Counted from the stretch's first letter, positions 27,724 to 36,837 are shown. The stretch: 64,000 nucleotides of DNA from Prado023 sp963753075 (GCA_963753075.1 CAVWAR010000017.1:1054001-1118000); one strand, 5' to 3'. Program-made: numbers and translations. The notes: generated from the sequence alone by a model not told the origin.

Positions 27724-28839
27724 ATGCGAATGCCCAGTCTTGCCCGAGACGTTCCTTGGGCCAGGGGCCGGGCCGTCGCCCCGGGTTTCGACGCGGCGCA
27801 GGCCTACCGGTTGATGGTCCGGATGCGGCTGGCCGATGAGGTCCTGGTCCGGGCCTGGCGCGACGGACTTGTCCCGGGCGAGTATCACTCGGGGATCGGG
27901 GAGGAGGGCATCAACGCCGGCGTTCTGATGCACCTGTCCGGACACGACACGATGGCGCTGGACCATCGCAACACGGCGCCGCTGATCGGTCGCGGTGCCG
28001 ACCCGAGGTTGTTGATGCTCGAGGTCCTGGGTTCACCCGAGGGGATCAACCGCGGTTGGGCGGGGCACATGCACGTGCTCGTGCCGGAACTGCGTTCGGG
28101 TTCCGATGGGATCGTGGGGTCTTCGGGGCCGCTGGCCGCCGGCCACGCCATCGCCAACGCACGGCTGAACCCGGGCCGGGTCTCGATCGCTTTCCACGGC
28201 GAGGGCGCGATGAATGCGGGGATGCTTCTGGAGTCCTACAACCTGGCGGTGGCGTGGAACCTCCCTGTGGTGTTCGTGTGCAAGGACAACAAGTGGTCGA
28301 TCACCACGTACTCCACTCAGGTCACTGGTGGTGACGCGCTCGATCGGGCCCGCTCGTTCGGACTGGCGGTCGAGTCCGCGGCCGGTGATCGGGTCGACGA
28401 CGTGCATGCCGCGGCGGGTCGGCTCATCACTCGGGCCCGGAACGGTGCCGGACCGGGCTTCCTGCATGTCAGTTGCCATCGTCCTGGCGGCCACTTCGAG
28501 GGCGACCCGATCGTTCGGATCCTGCGGGATCCCCAGGGCCAGGCGAAGGAACTTGCTCCCGGTCTGGCCTCCGGAGCGATGTCCCCGGACGGCGGGACCC
28601 GACGTGAGCGAGTCGGCGCGCTGTCCGAACTCACTGCCCGCGGGGCCAGGGCCGCACGTGACTGGACGGTTCGCAGGGGTATGGACCCAGTCCAGCGCGG
28701 CCGGCGGCTGATCGATGTCGCCGAGGCGGACCGGATCGAAGGTGTTCAAGCCCAGGCCATCCAGGAGGCGATCGACGCCGCTCGCGGCTCTCTTGGATCA
28801 CGCTCATCCTTCGGGGTGCACCAGGGGGGATCGCAGTGA
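27724..28839 (+). CDS. 2-oxoacid/acetoin dehydrogenase E1 component, alpha subunit
   Basis: The 371-residue protein is a thiamine-diphosphate-dependent E1 alpha subunit. The magnesium/ThDP motif runs from GEGAMNAG (about residue 159) to VFVCKDNKWS about 30 residues later. Early motifs EYHSGIGEEGINAG and the HRNTAPLIGRG loop match the PdhA/AcoA/BkdA group. It forms an alpha2beta2 decarboxylase with the next gene, which overlaps by 4 bases. The class (pyruvate, branched-chain 2-oxoacid or acetoin) cannot be told from sequence by eye, and no E2 or E3 gene is nearby. Confidence 0.9.
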   Translation: MRMPSLARDVPWARGRAVAPGFDAAQAYRLMVRMRLADEVLVRAWRDGLVPGEYHSGIGEEGINAGVLMHLSGHDTMALDHRNTAPLIGRGADPRLLMLEVLGSPEGINRGWAGHMHVLVPELRSGSDGIVGSSGPLAAGHAIANARLNPGRVSIAFHGEGAMNAGMLLESYNLAVAWNLPVVFVCKDNKWSITTYSTQVTGGDALDRARSFGLAVESAAGDRVDDVHAAAGRLITRARNGAGPGFLHVSCHRPGGHFEGDPIVRILRDPQGQAKELAPGLASGAMSPDGGTRRERVGALSELTARGARAARDWTVRRGMDPVQRGRRLIDVAEADRIEGVQAQAIQEAIDAARGSLGSRSSFGVHQGGSQ

Positions 28840-29849
28840 CGGTCATGCGCTACGACGAGGCCGTGGACCACGCGCTCGGTCAGGCGATGGCCGCCGACGA
28901 GCGGATCGTCACCTGGGGTGAGGACGTCAAGCTGCTGCGGCGGGATCTCCTTGCCCGATTCGGCCCGGACCGGGTCCGGGATGCTCCGATCAGTGAGGCT
29001 GCGTTCATGTACGCCGGCTTGGGTGCGGCGATGGGCGGGCTCATCCCGGTCGTGGAGCTGTACATGATCGACTTCGCCGCCGTCGGCTGGTCGGCGATCG
29101 CCAATGGGGCCTCGAAGTTTCGCGACTTCTCCGCAGGCCAGTGGGACACCCCGCTGGTCATCCGCGCAGGGGTCGGTGGCTGGTACTCCGATGGAGGTCA
29201 GCACGAGCAGGCCCTATGGGGGAACCTGGCCTCCTTCCCGGGCACGACCGTGGTCTGTCCCTCGACCCCATCTGACGCAGCCGGCCTCATGCTCTCCGCG
29301 CTGCAGGCCAACAGCTTCGTCGTGTTCCTCACCCCCAAACTGCTCGACGGACAGTTGCTGGACTACCTGGGTGGGGAGAGCCGGAGCACGGTCGACCTGA
29401 GCCGACTCGTGCCAGCCGAGGGCGCACAGGGCGAGGTTGCCGACCCGGTGGAGCCCATCCCCATCGGAACGGCTGCCCTGCGCCGCGAGGGGTCCGACGT
29501 GGCACTGGTGAGCGTCGGGGTGGGGGTGCACCGCAGCCTCGAGGCCGCCGACGTGCTGGCGACCGAGGGCATCGGCGCCAGCGTTCTGGACCTGCGCAGC
29601 ATTGCCCCGCTGGACCGCGAGGCAGTCATCGAGCAGGCGGATGCCGCAGGTCGGGTGGTCGTGGTCGACGAGGACTACATCCGCGGCGGACTGTCTGGCG
29701 AGATCGCCGCGATGCTCCTCGAGTCCGGCACCACGGCGAGGTACGCGCGAGTCGCGGTCGAGACCACCATCCCGTTCGCCCCACACCTCGAGTACGCCAC
29801 CCTGCCCAACGCCGAGCGCATCGTCGCGGCCGTCCGCGCCCTCGAGTAG
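28836..29849 (+). CDS. 2-oxoacid/acetoin dehydrogenase E1 component, beta subunit
   Basis: The 337-residue protein is the transketolase-like E1 beta partner. It opens RYDEAVDHALGQAM, has the catalytic Glu of the GEDV and ISEAAFMYAGLGAA segments, GGQHEQALWGNLA in place of the usual GGQHSQS loop, and the C-terminal VVVDEDYIRGGLSGEIAA motif. GTG 28836 overlaps the alpha stop (GTGA), so the subunits are translationally coupled. It would act in the cytoplasm as part of an oxidative decarboxylase; the E2/E3 partners must be encoded elsewhere. Confidence 0.9.
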   Translation: MTVMRYDEAVDHALGQAMAADERIVTWGEDVKLLRRDLLARFGPDRVRDAPISEAAFMYAGLGAAMGGLIPVVELYMIDFAAVGWSAIANGASKFRDFSAGQWDTPLVIRAGVGGWYSDGGQHEQALWGNLASFPGTTVVCPSTPSDAAGLMLSALQANSFVVFLTPKLLDGQLLDYLGGESRSTVDLSRLVPAEGAQGEVADPVEPIPIGTAALRREGSDVALVSVGVGVHRSLEAADVLATEGIGASVLDLRSIAPLDREAVIEQADAAGRVVVVDEDYIRGGLSGEIAAMLLESGTTARYARVAVETTIPFAPHLEYATLPNAERIVAAVRALE

Positions 29850-29964
29850 ACCGCCGAGGCGACATCCGGAGCCACTGGTCGGCCACACCGGGAGCGCACC
29901 TCGATCGCAACTCCGCCAGCTGGCGGAGAGCACTGGCCTTGTACCGAGCCATCCGGCAACGCGA

Positions 29965-30720
29965 TCAGGATCGTGCTTGGCAGGACCGTGCTGCCAGGGC
30001 GGCCGTCACCGCTTGGGCGGGAGTCCCCCGGAATGCGGGGCCGTGGCCGGGTACCACCACCTCAGCGCTGAGCCCAGCCAGCGCTTGGAGGGATTCACGA
30101 GCCTGGGCAGTGTCGTGGTTGAAGAACCCCGGCAGCAGCGGAGGGCCGGGCGAGCGTGCCATGGCGTGCTCGCTCATCGGGGCGTCACCGGCCAGCAACA
30201 CCCCACGGTCTGGAAGGTGCATCGCGCAGTGCCCGGAGGTATGTCCTGGTGTGTGCACTGGGACAAGCCAACCGGGAACTCCCAAGCCCCTACTCCGAAG
30301 GCCCCCACCTCACCGAGCCGCTCGACCTTGGCTGCTTTGAGCCGGGTGACGTCCAAAGCCCATACGAAGACACCCGGTCGCCACACCATCGTCATCAGGG
30401 TTGGGATCGAGACCTGCTCGATGCGGGCGCCCGTGGCCTTGTCCACCTCCAACGCGTTGACCTTCACCGGCTTGCCGACCGTGCTCCGGAAGGACTCGGC
30501 GCTGCCCAGGTGATCGGGATGGGCATGGGTGAGGACCACCGCAGCGACGTCGGCTGGGGAGCGCCCGATCTGAGCCAGGGAGGCGATTACCCGATCGTGG
30601 TCACCCGGATACCCGGTATCGACCAGGGTCACCTCGTGCCCATCGACCACCAATACCCAGCCGACGTGCTTCGCCCTGGCCTGCCGACCCGGACGCGATC
30701 TCAACAACCTCGACATCCAT
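29965..30720 (-). pseudogene. Metallo-beta-lactamase-fold hydrolase, frameshifted
   Basis: The ATG at 30720 follows AGGGGGGTG and gives MDVEVVEIASGSAG, a typical MBL-fold opening. The frame then changes near 30685 (one extra G) into AKHVGWVLVVDGHEVTLVDTGYPGD. The metal motif is complete: THAHPDHLGS, then HTPGHTSGH, LLAGDAP and VPGHGPAFR. A second change near 30290 is needed to reach the C-terminus at 29965. The spacing fits the glyoxalase-II/lactonase/flavodiiron-like group. All metal ligands are present, so only the frameshifts argue against activity. Confidence 0.7.
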
Positions 30721-31226
30721 GACGGCACCCCCCTCATCTCGAAGTCGCGAGCGCCTCGACGCGTCGGCGGACCTGCTCTAGTTGTGTGAGGCACGCCACA
30801 CTACGGCGGGCCTGACGCGATCCGCGCATCGAGGCCGACACTCGAGCCCGGCCGGAAGCAGTCACTACCTGACAGCCGGCCAAACCCCCGGTGTGCGATG
30901 GCGTGCTTGACAGTCACGCGCGGCGAAAGGACGCGCCCGGCGGTGGACCGGATTGCGGCGGAGTTGTGCGTTGACCGCGCGGGAGGGCTGGCGTCCGGGG
31001 GCGCTGCCTCTGGGTCTTGCATCGACGCGTGGTGGCTGTGGTGAAGCACCACGTCGTAATGGGCAGCTACGCGGTATGACGCACCCGGTGCGGGTATGGG
31101 CGACCGGTTGGCTGATCCGCTCGTCGGGCATCGATCGGATCCCGCAGCCAGTCACGCTGATCCTGAACGCGACCGCGACACACGCGCACGCTGTGATGGC
31201 GGCCCCCGGACCCGGTGGCCCGGGCC
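30721..31226. other. Intergenic region without supported gene
   Basis: These 506 bases lie between the MBL-fold gene and the end of the cobalamin-binding gene. Several short open frames exist on both strands, but none has a recognisable domain or a convincing start. I see no RNA gene or strong repeat. Confidence 0.4.
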
Positions 31227-32318
31227 TCAGGGGCGATGCTCGGGCAGGGCGGATGGCGGCGGCTGGCCGCAGGCAGCGAGGCCGGCCTGCGCCGTGGCCG
31301 AGGTCCGAGGAAGGTCAGCGGGCAGCGCCATCACGAGCAGGTTGAACGCATCGGCCACCAGGCTGATCGGCCTCGACCGGCCCGCAAGCACGGACTCGGC
31401 CCAGCCGACGTGTTCGGTCACGATCCGACCGTCTGCGACCAGGGTCGCAGCAAGGACCGTCCGCAACGTGAACGCCAGCATCCCGCGCGCCTCCGCCAAC
31501 GAGGTCTCGCCACCCACAAGGTGAGCACCGCGCACGACAGCCAATTGCGTAGCCGCCCCCACCACGCGGGTGAACTCCCGGGTGGCCAGGGCCATCTCGG
31601 CGGCAACGTCCGCCCTGACGACGTCAGGACGAGGCACGCCAGCGGGCCCCGAGATCGCGTCGTCGAGCAGGGCGACGCCTGCGCCCACATCCGCGGCCCC
31701 CATGTCCGCCCCCAGCGCCACGCCCCACACCCCGTCAGGCCCGAAGCCCCGGCCCCCGCACACGATGATCTTCCCGGCCGCGCGCACCGCGGTGATCGTG
31801 CGCCAGGCACCGATCAACGAGCTCGGCATCGAGCACGACACCGCGACCACGCCAGGGGACTCCGGCCCCAGGAAATGGGCCAACTCGGCAGCCGGGACCG
31901 ACGGTCCCACGAAGTCCACGTCGAAGCCCCGCAGCCGCAGGACCTCGCTGACCAGCCGGCTGGGAAGGACATGCCACTCCCCCTCCACGCACGCCACCGC
32001 GACCCGACCCCGCTCACCCTTCGCGGTGCGCAGCCCAATCGGCAGGGCATGCTGGGCCACGGCCTGAATCACAGCCTCGGCCACCGCAGAGGCTCGGTGC
32101 TCCTGAGCGGCGTCCCACCGGCCCTCCTGCCACGCCAAGCCGACCTCAACCTGCCCAGCTCCAACAAGCTCCGTGAGTACGGCGTCGGCGGGAATCCCGC
32201 GGTAGAGCAGGTCGAAGGCCACCTCAGTGGCCCTGCGCCGATCACCTCGACCAAGCGCGTCCAGGTAGTCCCTGCGCGGCCCGAGCAGGTCCACCTCCAC
32301 GAGGTCGGATAGGGCCAC
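31227..32318 (-). CDS. Cobalamin (B12)-binding domain protein
   Basis: The 363-residue protein has a helical cap domain (about residues 1-85, like B12-binding-2/MetH cap) followed by a Rossmann-like cobalamin-binding domain (about 95-215). The ligand motif reads GEWHVLPSR, keeping the cobalt-ligating His of the D/E-x-H-x-x-G pattern but with Pro at the Gly position; I recall the same change in related actinobacterial proteins. Other core motifs are VGPSVPAAEL and the GGRGFGPDG loop. The last 130 residues are helical and unassigned. The GTG at 32318 follows GGGAGGACACC. There is no DNA-binding domain, so it is not a classical CarH-type repressor; a sensor or corrinoid-carrier role is possible. 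Confidence 0.8.
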   Translation of the reverse strand: MALSDLVEVDLLGPRRDYLDALGRGDRRRATEVAFDLLYRGIPADAVLTELVGAGQVEVGLAWQEGRWDAAQEHRASAVAEAVIQAVAQHALPIGLRTAKGERGRVAVACVEGEWHVLPSRLVSEVLRLRGFDVDFVGPSVPAAELAHFLGPESPGVVAVSCSMPSSLIGAWRTITAVRAAGKIIVCGGRGFGPDGVWGVALGADMGAADVGAGVALLDDAISGPAGVPRPDVVRADVAAEMALATREFTRVVGAATQLAVVRGAHLVGGETSLAEARGMLAFTLRTVLAATLVADGRIVTEHVGWAESVLAGRSRPISLVADAFNLLVMALPADLPRTSATAQAGLAACGQPPPSALPEHRP

Positions 32319-32794
32319 GGTGTCCTCCCTGAGGCCGCATCCCAACAGTGCCGGCACTCACACTCAACGATAGCCACAACCCCGGACGAGTGGGCGGCAG
32401 AGGCGACTCGTAGAGCCGCGCCGTGACCCGCGCCGAGGTGCGCGGCACGCGCTTCGGTCTTCTGCATGGCCCGACTCGCGCCGGTAAGGGGCGCCTTGGC
32501 GCCGGGGCGGGGCTGGTCAGCGGGGCCGGTAGTTGTCTCGCAGGTGGCCGACCGCCACGACGGGGACCAGAGAGCACTTCGTCGTGGATCTCGCAGACGC
32601 TGCTGCTGGGGCGTGAGGATCAGGTCGTCGGTCCCCGGATAGGGGGTGTGCAGGTTGCGCGGGACCGTGCGCACAGTCGGCAGGCCCCGGGGCAGGTGCG
32701 GGCAGCACCTGCCAGACCGCCCAGCCAGACCGCAGCGGCAACCTGACGGCAACGCAGCGGGCCTACATTGAAGGTGAGAGAGGAGGTGGGAAAT
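32319..32794. other. Divergent intergenic region
   Basis: These 476 bases separate the leftward B12-binding gene from the rightward secreted protein. No gene is supported. Promoters for both neighbours should be here; I could not pick out a cobalamin riboswitch. Confidence 0.4.
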
Positions 32795-33337
32795 ATGAGG
32801 GAGCACCTTTCGAGCACCCGTGAAGGCACGCTGGTGATGACGTTGCTTGTCGCCCTGTCGCTGGGGGCACTGTTGCTGAGTGGGCTGGTGGCCAGCCCCG
32901 CCGCAGCGCTCGGCCACCGCCTCGTGGGCGTGTCAGCTGCCACCCAGATGCAGTCGAGCGCCACCCGGGCTATGGACGTCGGAGCCGCGCTCGTCGCACG
33001 GCAACGCGAGCACCCCCGCGTCACCGCTCAGAGGCTCCGATACACGGGCTGGTTCGACTTGGTCTTCGTGACACTGAGGCCAAGACTGAACCACAAGTCG
33101 TACAAGGTCGTGCTGCAGGTCAAGCGCGACGGCAAGTGGATTCGCCAGACTGTGACTCGATCGTTCAACGCCAAGCACGAGGGCATGCGAGTGGAGCAGG
33201 CACGTCTCTGGAACGAACCGATGCAGGTTGGCAACCGGCGGCTGCGGGTCGTGATCCCGGCGCAGCACGGATTCGAACGGACCGTTGTGAAGGTCCACTG
33301 GCCGCGGTACTTCACCCGGAACGCCATCATGTGGTGA
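32795..33337 (+). CDS. Small secreted basic protein, paralogue of the protein at 12716
   Basis: The 180-residue product has a signal peptide (a hydrophobic MTLLVALSLGALLLSGLV stretch followed by ASPAAA). The mature part is basic and beta-rich, with RPRL-x5-YKVVLQVKRDGKW and a C-terminal IPAQHGFERTVVKVHW, both shared with the leftward gene at 12716-13240. AGGAGGTG precedes the ATG. No named family is known to me. Alone between a B12-binding protein and mobile-element debris. Confidence 0.75.
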   Translation: MREHLSSTREGTLVMTLLVALSLGALLLSGLVASPAAALGHRLVGVSAATQMQSSATRAMDVGAALVARQREHPRVTAQRLRYTGWFDLVFVTLRPRLNHKSYKVVLQVKRDGKWIRQTVTRSFNAKHEGMRVEQARLWNEPMQVGNRRLRVVIPAQHGFERTVVKVHWPRYFTRNAIMW

Positions 33338-33791
33338 AAGCCCTCTGGCGGATGCGCGTTGGCAGGGACAATGGCGGTCTTCTTCCACGAGCCCGGCGAG
33401 CCCAAGGAAGGCGTCGCCGGTGAGATGGCGGGGACTGCGGCGTCTCCCTCACGGCGACGCCGCAGTGGCCTCGGCGGAGGTGTGGGTCCGGTCGGCGTGG
33501 CGCGCCCAGAAGGACACCGCCGCCAGCTGCACGGGCAACACCGTGGAACGCCTGGAACGGAAGCAGAGCCGGCGAAGCCGGACATGGCGTTCACCTCACG
33601 CAGCGACATCGCATCCGGCGCAGACCCGCCCGCCGCCAACGCGGCCAGACACCCTGACTGAAACCAAGTTGGACGCGAACCAGCATGACGCAACCGCGTC
33701 CACAGGCGGCGATGTGGGGCAGGTAGGAACTCGGGGATAGGCGTCGTGCAACGAGGTTGGCAGAGATCCGTCACCGGTGAGCGGCGGCGGC
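33338..33791. other. Intergenic region, no gene, one strong inverted repeat
   Basis: These 454 bases have no supported gene. An 11-bp perfect inverted repeat (33434-33444 with 33456-33466) lies about 100 bases after the secreted-protein stop. Confidence 0.4.
33434..33466 (+). terminator. Candidate hairpin (factor-dependent or U-less terminator)
   Basis: ACTGCGGCGTC and GACGCCGCAGT form a perfect 11-bp stem with an 11-base loop, about 96 bases downstream of the secreted-protein gene. There is no T-tract. It may stop transcription from that gene or be an unrelated palindrome. Confidence 0.35.
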
Positions 33792-33977
33792 TCAGCCCGA
33801 GCAGTCCACGGCGATGGCGAGGGCAGCGCAGATCTGGCGCATTCGATGGTCGGCCACCCGGCCCAGGCGTTCGACGAGGATCGCGATTGAGACGCTCTCG
33901 ACCGAGTCCAGGTTGACTGCCGAGCGAAGCGGCACCGGGTCCTCGCCGGGGTCGAGGAGGACCTCGCTGGGCAGGTG
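33792..33977 (-). pseudogene. MazF/PemK-type toxin, C-terminal fragment
   Basis: The last 60 codons before the stop at 33792 read HLPSEVLLDPGEDPVPLRS, then NLDSVESVSIAILVERLG and MRQICAALAIAV. This is the C-terminal half of a MazF-like mRNA interferase, with the usual strand-loop-helix order. The N-terminal half (RGEVWW region and RNA-binding loop) is missing: beyond about 33977 the sequence codes on the other strand for a different protein. No antitoxin gene is present. It is a remnant left by recombination. Confidence 0.6.
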
Positions 33978-34246
33978 TCGGATGGGAAGCGCCAGGAGCT
34001 GGTGGGTCAGGACATCGTCGGCCTGTACGACAAGCTCCGACCCGAGACCAAGAGCTTCGTCACCACCTACATGCGCGGCGCCTGCCTGGCCAAGCCCGAA
34101 CGCACCTCGGCCGGGATCGGCTCGGCGATGATGCTGGAAGTGTTCTTCCTGGGAGAGAACCCCTGGGTGACCGGCGGGTTCCAACAAGTCACCGACCGCA
34201 TGGCATCCACGCTGGGCGACAAGGCCCGATGCGGCGCGTTGGGGGG
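33975..34246 (+). pseudogene. Flavoprotein (amine-oxidase-like) internal fragment, cut by the IS110 element
   Basis: The frame reads SDGKRQELVGQDIVGLYDKL onward with a helical region, then NPWVTGGFQQVTDRMASTLG, which resembles the P-x-GG-x-x-x-L-x-x-x-L-x-x-x-LG segment of FAD-dependent amine oxidases/phytoene-desaturase-like enzymes. It has neither start nor FAD-binding N-terminus. It joins the MazF fragment at about 33977 and is cut at about 34246, where IS110 sequence begins. The identification is by motif only. Confidence 0.4.
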
Positions 34247-34247
34247 T

Positions 34248-35623
34248 CATGCGGCAGGCGCGGCCTCCTTCACGCTCCGGGGGAGGCCGCCGGCGATCGC
34301 GGGATCCCAGGCGGTGCCGGTGGTGAGGACGGCGTGGAGTTGGCGCAGCAGGCTGCCGGCGACGGCGACCCTGGCCTGGGTGGGAGTGAGCTTCGTTGTC
34401 GGTGCGGCCGGTCAGGTGCGCGTACCGGGCGGCAAGCACGGGGTTGTTGCGCAACGCGGCGTGGACGGCTCGCCAGGCTGCCAGGCGGAGCTGGGGGCGG
34501 CCGCGGCCGCTGATGCCGGTCTTGCCCTGGTAGGTGCCTGAGGCGTTGTCGCGGGGGCAGAGCCCGGCGTGCTTGACCAGGGCCGGGGCGGAGGAGAACC
34601 GGGTGGGGTCGCCGGTCTCGGCGAGGATTGCGGCCGCCCCGACCGCGGAGAGCCCGGGAATGCTGGTCGCGAGCTGGGCCAGGCCGAGCTCGTCGAGGAC
34701 CTGAACCATGCGGGTCTCGACGACGGCGGTCTCGGCGCGGGCGTGGGCCAGGTCAGCCAGCGCGAACCGGGCCCGCTCCAGGGCGCCGGCGCGCTGGTCG
34801 GCCACGCCGGCCGCAGCCAGGGCCGGGTCGGTCGCGGCGTCGAAGACGGCCCGGACGATCGTTGAGTACCAGCGGGTGGTGCCGTGGCGGGGCAGCTCGC
34901 GGCGGACCGCCGCGGCGAACCGGTTCTAGCCCCAGCGGCGGATCACACTCAGGTCGCCGCTGGTCCCGACTCGGTCCAGCAGCACTGTCATCGCGGCCTG
35001 CCAGCTCTTGGACTTCATCGGTTTGCCGGCGGCGTGCAGCGCGCGGCCGGCCAGGCGCACTCAAGCAGGTCCGTGCCCTGCTGGCGGGCGGCGATGGTGT
35101 CGGTGACCAGGCCGGCCCGGCGGGCGCCGAGGTGCCGCAGCCGGGCCCAGGCGGGTTCGGCACGTTCGGGCAGGTAGCAGCGCAGCTCGGTGACCAGTCG
35201 GGCGATGATGATCGCATCGGTCTCGTCGCTCTTGTTGCGCGTGAAGTCCTCGCTCTCCCGGGCGCGGTGCACCAGCAGCGGCTGGACGCAGACCAGCCGG
35301 ACACCGGCCTGCTCGGCGATCTGGTCCAGCACCCGCCAGCGGTGCCCCGTCGGCTCGCAGGCGACCACGACCGAGGAGAACCCCGCCGCCGCGGCCTGGA
35401 CCAGGCCCCACTGGACCGCCTCGGGCAGCTGCCACGCCTTGGCCTTGACGGTGCGGCGGGCCAAGACGCGTGAGTCCTGGTCGGCCAGCGCGCACACCTG
35501 CTTGTCAGCGGCGAGATCGAACGCCAGCACCGCAGTCTGACGGGTGACCACCGCCCGCAGCCGAACCAACCTGTCATTGCGACGGCGGTCGCCCCGAGAT
35601 AGCCGACGGCTACGGTTGGACAC
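34248..35623 (-). pseudogene. IS110-family transposase, degenerate
   Basis: GTG 35623 follows AGGAGG. The N-terminal DEDD domain is intact, with VLAFDLAADKQ, VACEPTGHRW and the KSDETDAIIIARL motif. After LLECAWPAAR the frame changes near 35040, and a TAG stop interrupts at 34926-34928. The C-terminal Transposase_20 domain follows (IPGLSAVGAAAILAETGD and the Ser in GISGRGRPQLRLA). Another change near 34400 (one extra base) leads to the natural end at 34248 after KEAAPAA. At least three lesions make it inactive as read. Confidence 0.8.
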
Positions 35624-35889
35624 GCATCCTCCTGATCAGTGGTCTGGGACACCAAGCCCGCCAAACCCCATCAGGGGGATGCGCTCGAGCCCCGGCCAAC
35701 ACGCTCAGGTAGTTACGACGCGACCCCGCTCGTCGGCATCTTGTGCTACCTCGATCCCGTTTCCGGTGAGGTGGTCCCGTGGCCGAGCTGCGCACTGGTG
35801 GCGCTCACCGTCGAGTGCGGTGTAGTGCCAGCCTCTGGGACGTAGGACCGTTGCGGTCCTGTCGCCCTGGGGGTAGACGGGAAGTGGGC
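35624..35889 (-). other. Non-coding IS110 leader; candidate bridge-RNA region
   Basis: This stretch upstream of the IS110 transposase has no supported gene. In the IS110 group the non-coding end before the transposase gene encodes the bridge RNA that pairs with target and donor DNA. A short hairpin is visible (CCCC ATCA GGGG at about 35668-35680), but I could not fold the whole region. The assignment rests on family knowledge, not on a demonstrated structure. Confidence 0.35.
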
Positions 35890-36635
35890 TGTCGACCAGT
35901 CTTTGGCCTTGTAGGCCGAGCCGTTGTCGGACAGGACCCGTTCGACGGTGACGCCTCGGTCGGCGTACCAGGCCACGGCGCGGCGTAGGACGCCGATGGC
36001 GGTGTCGGCGGTCTCGTTGGCGCAGATCTCGGCGTAGGCAACCCGGGAGTGGTCATCGATCACGGTGTGCACGTAGCCGATGCCCAGTCGTGGTTCGTGG
36101 GTGGCCGAACGCTGCCCGGTCCGGTGCGCGGTGGCTGCCCGGTTCTTGTCGCCTTGCTGGCGGCCGACGAACCGGTGTCCGCCGCCGTCGGGGATGTTGC
36201 CGAACTTGGTCACGTCGACGTGGATCAGCGACCCCGGGTAGGGATGTTCGTAGCGGCGGATCGGTTCCCCGGTGACCCGGTCGATGTAGCTCAGCCGGTT
36301 GATCCGGCAGCGCACCAACACCGCGTGGGCGGTGCTGGCCGGGATGCCCAGCTCTCCGGCGATCTGGACCGGGCCGAGCCGGCGACGCCACCGCAGCCCA
36401 CGATCCGGCGCTTGACCTGTTCGGGGGTCTTGGTCGGGCTCGAGTGCGGGCGGCTGGACCGGTCGAGCATGCCGGCCCGGCCCTCGGCCCGGTAGCGCTC
36501 CGCCCACTTGCGGGCCGTGCGCGGGGAAACCATGAACATCTTCGCCGCGGTCGACGGAGTCCACCGGTCATCGACGATCAACTTGGCCAGGCGCAATCTC
36601 GCGCGTGGGGTCAGAGCAGCGTTAGCATGGGACAT
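35890..36635 (-). pseudogene. IS481-family transposase, truncated and frameshifted
   Basis: The ATG at 36635 follows GGAGG. The N-terminus has the helix-turn-helix LTPRARLRLAKLIVDDRW and VSPRTARKWAERY. One missing G near 36395-36400 shifts the frame; the rest reads RRRLGPVQIAGELGIPAST, then the integrase core with the first Asp in LIHVDVTKFG and VIDDHSRVAYAE. After LSDNGSAYKAKDW (near 35890) homology ends and the catalytic Glu region is lost. It cannot transpose. Confidence 0.8.
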
Positions 36636-36696
36636 GAAGGCCTCCTGTTCGTGAAGCGGTTCCCTAGACAGCTCCACTTCACAACCGGAGGCCTTC
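36636..36696 (-). promoter_or_regulatory. Hairpin masking the IS481 transposase ribosome-binding site
   Basis: 36636-36645 and 36687-36696 are a perfect 10-bp inverted repeat (GAAGGCCTCC / GGAGGCCTTC). The pairing extends through GTGAAG/CTTCAC with few mismatches, leaving a loop of about 14 bases. On the transposase mRNA the inner side of the stem contains the GGAGG Shine-Dalgarno directly before the start at 36635. Read-through transcripts from outside would fold and hide it, a known protection device in insertion sequences. Confidence 0.6.
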
Positions 36697-36837
36697 GTCA
36701 TCCAGTCAATGCAGCCCGTGTCGAGAACAACCTCCGTGGACAGAACGTCTAGAGCCCGGGCTCGTCCGGGGCCGATGGCGATGCGTTGGGTTCCATGCGT
36801 CTGGCATTGACGGGCGCGCCGCCCCTAGTCTTCGTGG

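Larger units (their letters stand above)
34240..35889 (-). mobile_element. IS110-family element (approximate limits)
   Basis: IS110 elements lack clear terminal inverted repeats and make no target duplication, so the limits are estimated from the transposase gene. The left limit coincides with the break in the flavoprotein fragment at about 34246. The right limit lies somewhere in the 266 bases between the transposase start and the truncated IS481 element. Confidence 0.5.

Noticed and set aside
32319..32794. Cobalamin riboswitch upstream of the B12-binding gene
   Set aside because: I could not recognise the B12-box or its characteristic stem arrangement by eye; a covariance-model search would be decisive.
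33792..33977. Complete toxin-antitoxin module
   Set aside because: Only the C-terminal part of a MazF-like protein remains and there is no antitoxin gene.
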